Of a DNA stretch of 64,000 bases, positions 18,697 to 27,633 are shown one piece after another. Each line of letters opens with the position of its first letter. Position 1 is the first letter of the stretch. The position numbers were made by a program, and so were the translations under genes. Origin of the DNA: Croceimicrobium sp965279135 (GTDB taxonomy: Bacteria > Bacteroidota > Bacteroidia > Flavobacteriales > Schleiferiaceae); contig OZ257133.1 in assembly GCA_965279135.1 (NCBI GenBank), positions 1,240,001 to 1,304,000 of the forward strand, given 5' to 3'. The notes under the pieces are model-generated. The model did no database searches, had not been told where the DNA came from, and saw nothing but the letters and a program-made list of their open reading frames with translations.

Positions 18697-19887
18697 ATGA
18701 ATTTACACGAGTATCAAGGAAAAGATATTTTGGCCTCATATGGAGTTCGCGTTCAGGGTGGTATTGTTGCCTCCAGCCCGGATGAAGCGGTAGCGGCGGC
18801 TCAGAAGCTTAGCGAAGAAACTGGCACCTCATGGTGGGTAGTTAAAGCGCAAATTCATGCCGGTGGTCGTGGAAAAGGCGGCGGTGTGAAGCTGGCCAAA
18901 TCTCTGGATGATGTTCGTCGTATTTCTGATGAGATTCTAGGAATGATGCTGGTTACTCCCCAAACATCTGCGGAGGGTAAATTGGTGAATCAGGTATTAA
19001 TCGCTGAGGATGTTTACTATCCGGGAGAAAGCGAAACCTCTGAAATCTACATGTCTGTGCTTCTAAATCGTAATACAGGTCGCAATATGATCATGTATTC
19101 TACCGAAGGGGGGATGGATATTGAAGAAGTAGCTGATAAAACTCCAGAATTAATCTTTACCGAGGAAATTGATCCCAAGGTAGGCTTGCAAGGTTTTCAG
19201 GCACGTAAAATTGCTTTCAACCTCGGCCTTAGCAGTACCGCTTTTAAGGAGATGGTGAAGTTTGTTACCAGTTTATACAAAGCTTACGATGGTATTGATG
19301 CTAACTTGTTTGAAATCAATCCGGTTCTTAAAACATCAGATGACAAAATCTTAGCGGTTGACGCGAAAGTTACCTTAGATGACAATGGACTTTTCCGCCA
19401 TAAGGATTATGCAGAATTACGCGATAAGCGTGAGGAGGATCCAATTGATGTGGAGGCAGGTGAAGCCGGCTTAAACTTCGTTAATCTCGATGGAAACGTT
19501 GGGTGTATGGTTAACGGTGCCGGTTTAGCAATGGCCACTATGGATATCATTAAAATGGCAGGCGGAAATCCTGCAAACTTCTTGGATGTAGGTGGTACTG
19601 CTGATGCGGCGCGCGTAGAGAAGGCCTTCCGTATCATCCTGCAGGACGATAATGTTAAAGCCATTTTGGTTAATATTTTCGGCGGTATTGTACGCTGCGA
19701 TCGCGTTGCGCAAGGTATTATCGATGCCTACAAGAATATTGAAGACATCAACATTCCAATCATTGTGCGCTTGCAAGGAACCAATGCGGAGTTAGCGAAG
19801 GAAATGATTGATAACTCAGGCTTAGAAGTACACTCTGCGATTGCATTGGCAGAAGCGGCTTCTAAGGTGCAGGAGTTGGTGAACTAG
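18697..19887 (+). CDS. sucC: Succinyl-CoA ligase (ADP/GDP-forming) beta subunit
   Basis: The 396-residue ATP-grasp protein pairs with SucD to interconvert succinyl-CoA and succinate with substrate-level phosphorylation in the TCA cycle. Landmarks: MNLHEYQGKDILASYGV, KAQIHAGGRGKGGGVKLA, NLFEINPVL, VNGAGLAMATMDIIKMAGG, FLDVGGTA and VNIFGGIVRCDRVAQG. Length is typical. No sucD follows; the next gene is a small membrane protein beyond a strong terminator, so the two subunits are unlinked here. Confidence 0.97.
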   Translation: MNLHEYQGKDILASYGVRVQGGIVASSPDEAVAAAQKLSEETGTSWWVVKAQIHAGGRGKGGGVKLAKSLDDVRRISDEILGMMLVTPQTSAEGKLVNQVLIAEDVYYPGESETSEIYMSVLLNRNTGRNMIMYSTEGGMDIEEVADKTPELIFTEEIDPKVGLQGFQARKIAFNLGLSSTAFKEMVKFVTSLYKAYDGIDANLFEINPVLKTSDDKILAVDAKVTLDDNGLFRHKDYAELRDKREEDPIDVEAGEAGLNFVNLDGNVGCMVNGAGLAMATMDIIKMAGGNPANFLDVGGTADAARVEKAFRIILQDDNVKAILVNIFGGIVRCDRVAQGIIDAYKNIEDINIPIIVRLQGTNAELAKEMIDNSGLEVHSAIALAEAASKVQELVN

Positions 19888-19911
19888 TAGTTAGTAGCTA
19901 GTAACTAGTAG
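19884..19911 (+). repeat. Short CTAGTA-type repeat cluster after sucC
   Basis: Starting at the sucC stop codon, 28 bases consist of overlapping CTAGTA/TTAGTA/CTAGTAA units with ACTAGT at both ends, giving stop codons in several frames. It may be a small intergenic repeat; no other copy is evident in the window. A function is not established. Confidence 0.4.
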
Positions 19912-19980
19912 AAAGTATAAGGATGAGGATCAAACCAGGTTCTAGTTTCTAAGTTCCAAGCTCCTTTAAAATAAATTGAG

Positions 19981-20010
19981 CCCGTCCTAATACACTTGGA
20001 CGGGTTTTTT
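19981..20010 (+). terminator. Rho-independent terminator of sucC
   Basis: CCCGTCC (19981-19987) pairs with GGACGGG (19998-20004) over a 10-base loop and is followed by six T residues. Confidence 0.85.
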
Positions 20011-20056
20011 AATACTATTCGGATAAATATCTGTTAAGAGATTAAAATCTAAGTAT

Positions 20057-20425
20057 ATGAAGCGGAAAGGCTTAACCTATCTGATTTTTACGATTGTGGT
20101 ACTGATTCTGATTTTTGTGTTTCGACCGGTACCGATCATTGAAGAATCAGAGGCCTTGGTGCATAAAGGCGTGGTTGAGCAGATTCTTGAATCAGGAGAT
20201 CACGATATATCATTCATCCTGGAAGATGGTCGTCATTTTTATATCAATCGCGGCCTTGAACAAGGATTAAACCTGGATAGTCTGAAGAATGTGCTGACCG
20301 GTCAGGAATTGACCTTCAAGTATCCTGATTATTGGACACCATTGGATCCTAATGATAGCCACAAACACTTATCCCAATTGGAACACGAGGGTAGGATACT
20401 CTATTCAGAATTTAAGCAAGACTAA
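20057..20425 (+). CDS. Small membrane-anchored hypothetical protein
   Basis: The 122-residue protein has a basic N-terminus and one hydrophobic helix (residues 6-24), with no lipobox or signal peptidase site, so it is probably a signal-anchored periplasm-facing domain. The rest reads as a small beta domain (VEQILESGDHDISFILEDGR). No family is recognised. It is separated from sucC by a terminator and ends in CTAA shared with the stop of the convergent lipoprotein gene. Function unknown. Confidence 0.65.
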   Translation: MKRKGLTYLIFTIVVLILIFVFRPVPIIEESEALVHKGVVEQILESGDHDISFILEDGRHFYINRGLEQGLNLDSLKNVLTGQELTFKYPDYWTPLDPNDSHKHLSQLEHEGRILYSEFKQD

Positions 20426-20766
20426 TCCCGACGGCGAATACGTCGGTTGGTATTACCGACATACTTTTCAGCCGGTAGAGTTACCGTAGTAGTTGTCGGG
20501 GTGTAAAGGCCAACGGTAAGCGTTGATACGATCATGTCTGTTGGGGTAGATCGCGTGTAGACATGATAGTTAGCGGTGTCGCCCACCATTTGATCTACTT
20601 TACATCGTTTTACGGGAATTACGCCCATCATTAAAAAATGATTTTTTTCGGTAATCACCGTGGTTTTCTCCACACGAACGCCTTCACCAATATTATAGTG
20701 ATGACTAAAACAAGAGCTTAATAAAAAGAGGGGTAGTAGGAGGCCTAGAAAGCGGATGATCTTCAT
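20422..20766 (-). CDS. Bor-like lipoprotein
   Basis: Starting at the ATG at 20764-20766, the 114-residue protein has a lipoprotein signal with lipobox LLSSC (MKIIRFLGLLLPLFLLSSCF). An earlier in-frame ATG at 20814 lies inside the upstream gene and before the signal, so it is rejected. The mature part, with KNHFLMMGVIPVKRCKVDQM, a central MVGDTANYHV, and LTVGLYTPTTTTV, resembles the Bor/Iss family of small lipoproteins (phage lambda Bor and E. coli Iss, linked to serum resistance). In Bacteroidota the function is unknown. It follows the hypothetical gene at 20786 after 19 bases. Confidence 0.6.
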   Translation of the reverse strand: MKIIRFLGLLLPLFLLSSCFSHHYNIGEGVRVEKTTVITEKNHFLMMGVIPVKRCKVDQMVGDTANYHVYTRSTPTDMIVSTLTVGLYTPTTTTVTLPAEKYVGNTNRRIRRRD

Positions 20767-20785
20767 ACAACTTGTTTGCGCAAAT

Positions 20786-21457
20786 CTAATGCGGCAAGAC
20801 GTATGAATCAACATCTAATTCATCCAAGATTGGAATATGCACATTGGAATCCTGCGTCCAAAATCCAAATTTGAGCCCGCGACCCGCAAAAGCGCGCAAT
20901 TCTTCAATGGCACGATTTAGAATCTGAGAATCGATTTCTTCCTTACGGGCAATGGTAATATCAATCAAGCTAACCAAGACTTCTACATTGAGGTAGGAAT
21001 CCACCAGAGCCTTAGTCTCAGCAAAGAGTTCCGGCATTTTCTCGGTATTCTCCCTGAAATTGGCATAGCTGGCTGCACCATTCACTTTAGTTAACTGATA
21101 CTTGCCCGCTTTTACCAATTCGGATACCGGAGCCTGAGTATACTGCCAAAGCTTATCAATCGTAAACAACAAATCCAGATAATTCCGACCAGTTTCTGAT
21201 TTTCCTAATTCTGGTTCATTTTGATCCAGGTTTTGGCGATAGTCAAAAACCCGACTGATGCTTGATGCAGAGAAGGTATATTCCTCTTCTTCCATGTAGA
21301 AATTGAAGAGAATTTCACGGCCCCGTTCCAATAGGTCCTCAATATCCATTGCCTCGGCAATCTGCTGTAAGCTTGATTTAATGGATAATGACCTTTGCAG
21401 TTTCTCGGGGCTGTCTTGCAACTCCTTTTGCCAATCAATTGTGTTTAGGAAAAGCAT
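20786..21457 (-). CDS. Hypothetical soluble protein
   Basis: The 223-residue protein is mostly helical and acidic, without signal peptide or membrane segment, so it is probably cytoplasmic. I do not recognise a family; stretches such as VSLIDITIARKEEIDSQIL and AFAGRGLKFGFWTQDSN stand out but match no motif known to me. A well-formed promoter (TTG-N23-TATTTTTG) precedes it, so it is expressed from its own start and probably drives the Bor-like lipoprotein gene after it. Confidence 0.65.
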   Translation of the reverse strand: MLFLNTIDWQKELQDSPEKLQRSLSIKSSLQQIAEAMDIEDLLERGREILFNFYMEEEEYTFSASSISRVFDYRQNLDQNEPELGKSETGRNYLDLLFTIDKLWQYTQAPVSELVKAGKYQLTKVNGAASYANFRENTEKMPELFAETKALVDSYLNVEVLVSLIDITIARKEEIDSQILNRAIEELRAFAGRGLKFGFWTQDSNVHIPILDELDVDSYVLPH

Positions 21458-21474
21458 ATTCTAAAGTTCTTTGA

Positions 21475-21508
21475 CAAAAATAGGCTAAAAAAGTAATGTG
21501 TAACTCAA
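21475..21508 (-). promoter_or_regulatory. Promoter of the 20786-21457 gene
   Basis: On the minus strand TTG (21506-21508) and TATTTTTG (21475-21482) are separated by 23 bases, within the range of the Bacteroidota promoter consensus. The box ends 18 bases before the ATG. Confidence 0.55.
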
Positions 21509-21576
21509 TGTTAATAAAGCTTTTATAATTTAAGTCTTAATAATTTTTAATATTTGCAGTATCAAAAGGGAAGGAT

Positions 21577-22632
21577 TTGACGACGGCTATTAGTAAAGGT
21601 AAGTCATTTCATTATGAAGTAGACATTGATGAACTTAGGGTTTGGATCGCTCCAGACTTCTATGAACTGACTGATCTTAAGAATACTGCTTCTTATTCAT
21701 TCGAGCGACTTTGGGAGGTTATACACCCCGAAGACCGCGGTCGGGTGAGGGAGGTTTATGCTAAGAGCATCCAAACTGGCGATCCCATTTCCTTGGAATA
21801 TAGAATTATCGGTGTGGAAGGAAAGGCGGTATACGTACGAAATGAATCGGTGCTTCAAAAGGGTCCGGATGGCCGTCCCAATAAGATTTCGGGACATGTA
21901 TATGATGTGAGTCAGTACGTGAAGTACCGCCATCGTATGCATGAGATGCAGGAGCTGCTGGAAATGAAGGATCAATCGATCGCAATGATTGCGCATGATT
22001 TACGAAATCCTGTTTCTCAGGTTGATGGTATCTTAAAGCTCATAGCGATGGACCTTCCGGAAGGGGAAGCGCGAGATCTTTTACTGATGGCTCAGGATTC
22101 CATTCAACATGCCTATGATATTCTCTCTGAACTAAATGCCGCTACACGAAACAAGGTGGAAGGCCAGAAGATCAGCAAGGAGAAAATTGCCATATTACCC
22201 CTGCTAGAAAGAGTTGCCGAAGCGTTTAAGATTCGATTGGAATCTAAAAATCTAAAGCTAAGCTTCGATGCTGATGAAAGCTTGTTGATCAATTTGAACG
22301 AGCATAAGATGTTTCGTGCAATCGAGAATCTGGTTTCTAATGCTATTAAGTTTTCTCCAAATGGAAAGTCAATCGACTTAAGAGCCTGGGAGGAGCCAGA
22401 AAGCTTTTGTATATCAGTGGAAGACGCCGGAATTGGTATGCCTGAAGACATAAGGAAGCGATTGTTTGATGGTATCAATAAGGATATCCGACGCAGTGGT
22501 ACAAAAGGAGAAAGCTCCATTGGTATTGGTCTTAGTATTGTAAAAGGCGTGGTCGACCTTCATCAAGGTAAAATAAAGGTGGAGAGCGAGGAGGGAGAAG
22601 GCTCTAAATTCACTATCTGCTTACCTAAATAG
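21577..22632 (+). CDS. PAS-domain sensor histidine kinase
   Basis: The 351-residue soluble kinase starts with TTG, preceded by the purine-rich AAGGGAAGGA, which serves as ribosome-binding site. Residues about 12-112 form a PAS_3-type domain (WEVIHPEDRGRVREVY). Then come a HisKA-like helix pair with His140 (MIAHDLRNPVSQVDG) and a HATPase domain with N-box NLVSNAIKFSPNG, G1 EDAGIGMP and G2 GIGLSIVKGVVDLHQG. No transmembrane segment is present, so the signal is cytoplasmic. It has no adjacent response regulator (orphan). A hairpin terminator follows. Confidence 0.9.
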   Translation: MTTAISKGKSFHYEVDIDELRVWIAPDFYELTDLKNTASYSFERLWEVIHPEDRGRVREVYAKSIQTGDPISLEYRIIGVEGKAVYVRNESVLQKGPDGRPNKISGHVYDVSQYVKYRHRMHEMQELLEMKDQSIAMIAHDLRNPVSQVDGILKLIAMDLPEGEARDLLLMAQDSIQHAYDILSELNAATRNKVEGQKISKEKIAILPLLERVAEAFKIRLESKNLKLSFDADESLLINLNEHKMFRAIENLVSNAIKFSPNGKSIDLRAWEEPESFCISVEDAGIGMPEDIRKRLFDGINKDIRRSGTKGESSIGIGLSIVKGVVDLHQGKIKVESEEGEGSKFTICLPK

Positions 22633-22641
22633 CTGAAAAAC

Positions 22642-22673
22642 AAAGCCCCGACAGGGGAGTCAGGGCTTTATTT
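22642..22673 (+). terminator. Terminator after the histidine kinase, probably bidirectional
   Basis: AAAGCCC (22642-22648) pairs with GGGCTTT (22663-22669), with additional internal CCCG/GGGG complementarity, followed by a T-rich run. It lies between convergent genes and can also serve the gldLM-like operon end. Confidence 0.7.
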
Positions 22674-22725
22674 CATGGAATTGTATAAGCTTAGTCCATG
22701 AATAGAGGGGAAGTGAAATCTTTAT

Positions 22726-24843
22726 CTATTTATCAGGTTTATCGAGGAATATTGAAAAGCCCAGGTGTCCCTGGAAGTACCAATCATTAAGACCGTCAGT
22801 TGATCGGAACGTATTTGTGCGTGGCAAGTCTATCCGTCCTAGCATATCACTGGCTAATCCATCTGCACCTTCACCAAGTTGATGATTCTCTACAACAGCA
22901 TCTCTGTCGCCACCGTACCATAGACCAGGCCCGAAGTCATCCAAATAATCGGTGGTAGTGTATACACTGCGGATTTCTCCTTTCAATGCGAAGTCTCGGA
23001 ACAACCAGGTCATGGAGAAACTTAAACCCGCAGAATAGGCCATGGTGCTGTAGGGTTCTTGACCAGGTAAAAAGTTCTGTCCTTCTGTACCAAGATCGCG
23101 AAGGTTAACGCGGGTGGGTCGAACCCGTGAAACATAACTGAAATAGTTCTCACCATCTTGTTTAGCCGAGTAGGGAGTACGGAAAGGGGTGTAGTGTAAG
23201 GCGCCGACTGAAACTCCCACCGAGGGCACCAGCGTTGATCTACGGTGATCAGGAACTCGATAAGGTCTTAGGTGCCATAGTCCTTCGAGTTCAACGATAT
23301 TCATATTGGTTAGGAATCGAACATCCATGGATTGATGATCCAATTCAACTAACTCATATTCATCATTAAATGCAGTAGGCGCAGCGGTCCCCGAAAAGAA
23401 GCCGGCAGCTGATAGATCATGCATCGAGATTGTGCTGTTGTAATACGATGCTTTGACAGAGAACCTCGAATTGAAGTTATACTGTGCATATAACCCCATA
23501 CTAATATCGACCGTAGATGGGATATAGGCGAAATTGTCGATAATGCTGAACTTGGGCTTAATATCTCCGGCTCCGTATACTGCACCGCCACCCCAGGCTC
23601 CAATTTCCCATGATTTTAAACTTACCGTATTACGGCTAAATAGCTCATTGGTTTTATCCGCGAACTTTTCAATGCCACTTGGACCGGGAACTTCAATGCT
23701 GTCTTCTACTTCCTCAGGAGTTTCTTCGGCATAGATGATTTCCTCCTCAGGTACAACATAGTTGCTGCTATCTACCTTAGGTAGTACCACCCGGTAGCCA
23801 TCAGCCAATACAAGGAATTTCGCAGGTCCTCCTTCATAGTCCATATAGATAGAATCTCTATGAGGTTCAAAGTCGAAATCAAGCTTAGTGTTTTTCCTGT
23901 CTAATAACTTGAACATAAGGTTTTTACGGCCGATGTTCTTAACTTTTAATACAAGCCTCCCCGGAGTATGCGAAAGTACCGTGTAGTCGGTCATTTCCTT
24001 GCCTTCTAAGGCTCTGATTTTCTTGATATTGACACGACCAAGACGAGAGTCTTTGGTTTGATCTAATACCGGAACAAATGGTGCCTCAGTTGCTACAGAT
24101 TTAATCTCCAGCTCCTGATCGAAATTGCTGCTCAGGGAAAGGTAGAGGGGGTCGTACTCAAAACGATTGCGATCAAATACCAAATTCCCAATCGCTTCAG
24201 TCTCCTCGGCCTCTGGAAACAATTCCAAGTGTAGCACCGCCTGTTCCGGACCATCAAAATAATTGTCTCTAAAAAGAATGTCATCAATGTCGTAATCCAC
24301 ATTCGGAGTACCATAGGCTTCGATAACTAGCCCTGCACGATTGTTTATTAACTCCACATCTTTGAGCTTCAAATCAATCGCTGCACCTTTTCTTAGATCA
24401 ATGTAGGGATCACCTAAATAGATTACAGGCTCACCGCTAGTTGAACCTTCGATCTTTAGGTCACTTAGGATCACCTCATTTCTTTGCCAGAAAGGATCAA
24501 AGCGAAGGGGTTGAATTAGTCCCTGGAAGTTCACGTGTCTAATCTTCACATTTGCACCTTCGGTTTGTCCTTGCACCTGAATACCCACTCCTGGTCGAGT
24601 GTCGTCCTGGTTTATGATTTGGACAGGATTGTTTTTTTCACCTTCCAGGCAAAGTGATCCTTCTACCAGAAGTAATACACCCGGACCAAGCTCAATGACG
24701 CCTCCAGCATAAGCTTCAAGGCTCTTAGATTCCGTTATGAAGGTTGTTTTGGAAAAGCGCAATGTGTCCTGTGCTTTTACAAAGAACGAAACCAGAAGTA
24801 ACGATAGGATACTAATCCCGATTCTGTAATTATACCTCATCAC
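22726..24843 (-). CDS. Outer-membrane protein with beta-helix-like N-terminus, last gene of gldLM-like operon
   Basis: The 705-residue protein has a signal peptide (to about residue 24). Residues about 30-270 repeat short strands with a right-handed beta-helix look (VIELGPGVLLLVEGSLCLEG, VKIRHVNFQGLIQPL, IDLKLKDVELINNRAGLVI). A middle sandwich-like region and an acidic PEEEIIYAEETPEEVED linker follow, then a C-terminal barrel (from about residue 415) similar to DUF6089-type outer-membrane proteins (SWEIGAWGGGAVYGAGDIKP, GLYAQYNFNSRFSVKASYY). Its start overlaps the second gldM-like gene by 14 bases, so it is part of that operon and is the natural outer-membrane partner of the motor (inference). 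It is not PorP/SprF-like. Confidence 0.7.
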   Translation of the reverse strand: MMRYNYRIGISILSLLLVSFFVKAQDTLRFSKTTFITESKSLEAYAGGVIELGPGVLLLVEGSLCLEGEKNNPVQIINQDDTRPGVGIQVQGQTEGANVKIRHVNFQGLIQPLRFDPFWQRNEVILSDLKIEGSTSGEPVIYLGDPYIDLRKGAAIDLKLKDVELINNRAGLVIEAYGTPNVDYDIDDILFRDNYFDGPEQAVLHLELFPEAEETEAIGNLVFDRNRFEYDPLYLSLSSNFDQELEIKSVATEAPFVPVLDQTKDSRLGRVNIKKIRALEGKEMTDYTVLSHTPGRLVLKVKNIGRKNLMFKLLDRKNTKLDFDFEPHRDSIYMDYEGGPAKFLVLADGYRVVLPKVDSSNYVVPEEEIIYAEETPEEVEDSIEVPGPSGIEKFADKTNELFSRNTVSLKSWEIGAWGGGAVYGAGDIKPKFSIIDNFAYIPSTVDISMGLYAQYNFNSRFSVKASYYNSTISMHDLSAAGFFSGTAAPTAFNDEYELVELDHQSMDVRFLTNMNIVELEGLWHLRPYRVPDHRRSTLVPSVGVSVGALHYTPFRTPYSAKQDGENYFSYVSRVRPTRVNLRDLGTEGQNFLPGQEPYSTMAYSAGLSFSMTWLFRDFALKGEIRSVYTTTDYLDDFGPGLWYGGDRDAVVENHQLGEGADGLASDMLGRIDLPRTNTFRSTDGLNDWYFQGHLGFSIFLDKPDK

Positions 24844-26221
24844 CTATAACGTTTAAAATGAGTCGGTCGCCGATTGTATTTATCCCATCCAGGCTGCGAA
24901 CCGTTACTTCCTGGATTTCGATATACTGTAAGTTTTCAATCTCGGCCTCAGAGAAGCGAAGCTCTTTATGAAAGGTTTTGCTTTCAGAAGTTTCTTTGAA
25001 ATGAAGCGTGGTTTTGATGTCTTCAATCTTAAAATCCATGCCTTGCGGCTGATCGGGGAAAAGCACTTTGAGATCGATTTTAGCTAAGCGGCGCAAGCGG
25101 CTTCTAGAGAGTTGATTATCTGATATTCCGCTGGTATAAAGCAAGGGAGCAGGGAGCGGATGAATGTAAATGGAGTCTTTAAAAGCCAAGGCACCAATCT
25201 CCTTAACGAAGCCTTCAATCATACACCAACCGGAGCGACGAGGAAGCATATTAAGGAAACCATCTTGCGCTTTAGGTTTTGCGCCAAGCATACAACTACA
25301 GGTGAAGTCCAGTTCCTCCTGCCATGCCTCCAGGGGAAGCTTTAAGGCTAGTCCAGAGTAATTAGCCAAATTCTGACGATTTTCTACCGTACGGAAGTTC
25401 CCGGGCAATACCTTGAAGCGGTAACTCTTTTCATCGTTGCCTAGAAAGAATCGGAGCTGATATAATCCGGTATCCAAGGCCATGAAAACCAGCGTATCAT
25501 TCTCCCAAACGTATTCCTGAGCATCTGCATCACCGACGCTTAAATCCAGTTTGGGTCTGATATCACCTTCATAAACAAAGAAGGCTGTATCACCGATATG
25601 CAGACGGTCGATATTATAAGCAAGAATGAAATTTGGGTTCTCGGAATCATCGCCTTCTACCAATTCAAATTCACCTAAAAGTAAATTTAGCTTTAGGGTA
25701 AGATCAGAGAGTGTTAATCGCGCTACAGTTGCCGGAACATGCTGGAATTTCCACTGAAGCCAGGCTTGAGCGCGATCTTGCCTTAGTCCATTTTCGAGGT
25801 CCTTTGCAAACAGTTCCTCAAATTTTACTCTGAGATTGTTGTTTAAGGGGAGAGCCAATATGCTATCCTTAATTACCACTAATTGATCAAAGATTACCTT
25901 TCCTTCATTAGCGTTGATGAAGAAGTTATCGCTTAAGGCGTAGTTTTCGGGCTGTTGAAGTTTGCCATTAGTTGGGTCGATTCCTACTAGTTGGCTAAAA
26001 CTGGCGTCTACTTCGGTGATTCTGGTCTTAGCTTCTTCAATACTCTTCGATTTCATGTTTGCCGCGGCAACGGCTTCGAAATTCTCGCGCATCAAAGGGC
26101 TAATTCGCAGCCAATCAATCGGGATTTGAATAATGGAAAGTGAGATGAAGAGCAGGTACAAAATGCTGATCAACTTGTAGCGCAGGTTCTTCGATTTCTT
26201 TATGCGGATGTACTTTGCCAT
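24830..26221 (-). CDS. GldM-like motor protein, paralog B
   Basis: The 463-residue protein has a short cytoplasmic N-terminus (MAKYIRIKKSKNLRYK), one membrane helix (about 15-33) and a long periplasmic domain. The helix start KLISILYLLFISLSIIQ parallels the canonical GldM start NLMYLVFIAMLALNMS, keeping the Tyr and the basic residues just before the helix. Length is close to GldM (about 515). The periplasmic part shows beta-sandwich patterns and a central GDTAFFVYEGDIRPKLDLSV. It is clearly related to the adjacent paralog A, which shares the KSKNL start motif. Its ATG overlaps the TAA of paralog A. GldM couples GldL rotation to outer-membrane parts in type IX secretion; this divergent copy probably does so in another machine. 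Confidence 0.7.
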   Translation of the reverse strand: MAKYIRIKKSKNLRYKLISILYLLFISLSIIQIPIDWLRISPLMRENFEAVAAANMKSKSIEEAKTRITEVDASFSQLVGIDPTNGKLQQPENYALSDNFFINANEGKVIFDQLVVIKDSILALPLNNNLRVKFEELFAKDLENGLRQDRAQAWLQWKFQHVPATVARLTLSDLTLKLNLLLGEFELVEGDDSENPNFILAYNIDRLHIGDTAFFVYEGDIRPKLDLSVGDADAQEYVWENDTLVFMALDTGLYQLRFFLGNDEKSYRFKVLPGNFRTVENRQNLANYSGLALKLPLEAWQEELDFTCSCMLGAKPKAQDGFLNMLPRRSGWCMIEGFVKEIGALAFKDSIYIHPLPAPLLYTSGISDNQLSRSRLRRLAKIDLKVLFPDQPQGMDFKIEDIKTTLHFKETSESKTFHKELRFSEAEIENLQYIEIQEVTVRSLDGINTIGDRLILNVIGDEV

Positions 26222-27624
26222 TACTTACGTGTAATTACTGTTCGACCATCACGATAGGTTTCTCCATTCTTACCGATCACCTTAATCCCTTCAAATGCCA
26301 TTAAGCTGCCTGTGGGTGCGTCTACGATCTTTTCCTTGATTATGGGTCTTAAGAAGCGAGTGGCATTGCGAAGAATCTCTTGTTTTCCATTGGGATAAGT
26401 GATTTTCAATCTGAAATTGACCACTTGCCAAAAGGGGTTTAAGGCTTCCAGGCGGATTGCCTTATCGGCCGGATTTTCCTTACCACCAATGTCCATTAGG
26501 GCTACATCTACAACACTCACGTCTTTAGCAAATAGTTTGATGGAGTCCAAAATTTCATTTTCGTGCAACATGTAGATATTAAAGGCACCTGGATGGAAAG
26601 GGGTGATCGCTAGCTCTCCGTTCTGATACTTCAATTCTGCATGTTCAGACCGGAACCGTACATCCTCGTAGGGTAAATAGCTTGGATTAAGCGTGATACG
26701 CTGTTTTTCACCTACTTGAGCCACAAATGTGGAACGATCTTGCTCAAAGCGAAATCCCGGTTTGTTTACTTCAAAATTGTGGTAATAGTGCTGGTCTTGA
26801 TAAAGTAGATCTACATTGTAGATACCAGTCTCATTAGGTAAGAACTCATAATAGGTGTATACCGAGTCGCGATGACTATAATCCAGGACTTCCCCATTAA
26901 TCCAAACATTTAATTCGTCATCATCAGAGGCCAGTTTTACTTTAAAGAGTAGCTTCTCGCCAGGAGCGAGGCGCTTCTTAAAGTTTTGAATTAGATCCAA
27001 TTGTCCAATTGGAAGCACTTCGGGATTATTGAGACTCACCTCTTTACCTTCAAGACTCTGCAGGCTGTTAATTAGGATTACGGTCTGTAAATGATGTAGA
27101 ACAGAGCGCAGGACGCCATTTGGTGTATCCTTGAAAAAGAATTCCAGTGAACTATGACTCTGGTTAGAGAAATCGCGCGGCTTAAGGAGATCAACGCTTA
27201 GATCGCGACCACTTAGCGCTCTAAATTCTGAAACAAAGCTTTCGAGCAGGCCAGGCAGCATCTGACCGGCACTTCCCTCCAGAATTTCCTTATTCGCAAA
27301 ATGACTTTCCTTTAGTTTTTCTCCTGATACCCGATTCGATTCACTGTAGTTTAGATAAACCTCGTCAATGTCCTCGAGCTCTTTCAAGGTTTCAAGGCTC
27401 AGTTTCTTTAAGTCCTTCTGTTTATCGGTTTCAGCATCAAAAGCTACTAGCTGAGATTTTAAGCTACTATTCAATTCTTCCTGAGCCGGTAGCAGATTGT
27501 CATAATGCTCTACGAACTGCCCCGGACTAGAGAGGAAGAGGAAGAGAATAAACACCAGATAAAGGAAGCTAAGCTTCTTAAATATCAGGTTTTTAGACTT
27601 TGATATTTTGATGGTATTTGGCAT
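26221..27624 (-). CDS. GldM-like motor protein, paralog A
   Basis: The 467-residue protein has a cytoplasmic start (MPNTIKISKSKNLIFKK), one membrane helix (about 18-36; LSFLYLVFILFLFLSSP) matching the GldM helix pattern MYLVFIAMLALNMS, and a periplasmic region of about 430 residues. After the helix a coiled segment (LKSQLVAFDAETDKQKDLKK) precedes beta-rich domains, as in GldM D1-D4; the end (GIKVIGKNGETYRDGR) resembles the last GldM domain. It lies 9 bases after the gldL-like gene, the same order as gldL-gldM. With paralog B it could form a heterodimer inside the GldL ring (inference). Confidence 0.72.
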   Translation of the reverse strand: MPNTIKISKSKNLIFKKLSFLYLVFILFLFLSSPGQFVEHYDNLLPAQEELNSSLKSQLVAFDAETDKQKDLKKLSLETLKELEDIDEVYLNYSESNRVSGEKLKESHFANKEILEGSAGQMLPGLLESFVSEFRALSGRDLSVDLLKPRDFSNQSHSSLEFFFKDTPNGVLRSVLHHLQTVILINSLQSLEGKEVSLNNPEVLPIGQLDLIQNFKKRLAPGEKLLFKVKLASDDDELNVWINGEVLDYSHRDSVYTYYEFLPNETGIYNVDLLYQDQHYYHNFEVNKPGFRFEQDRSTFVAQVGEKQRITLNPSYLPYEDVRFRSEHAELKYQNGELAITPFHPGAFNIYMLHENEILDSIKLFAKDVSVVDVALMDIGGKENPADKAIRLEALNPFWQVVNFRLKITYPNGKQEILRNATRFLRPIIKEKIVDAPTGSLMAFEGIKVIGKNGETYRDGRTVITRK

Positions 27625-27633
27625 GATCGCTGC

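Noticed and set aside
21577..22632. A two-component pair around the histidine kinase
   Set aside because: No response regulator lies within several kilobases on either side; the kinase is an orphan.
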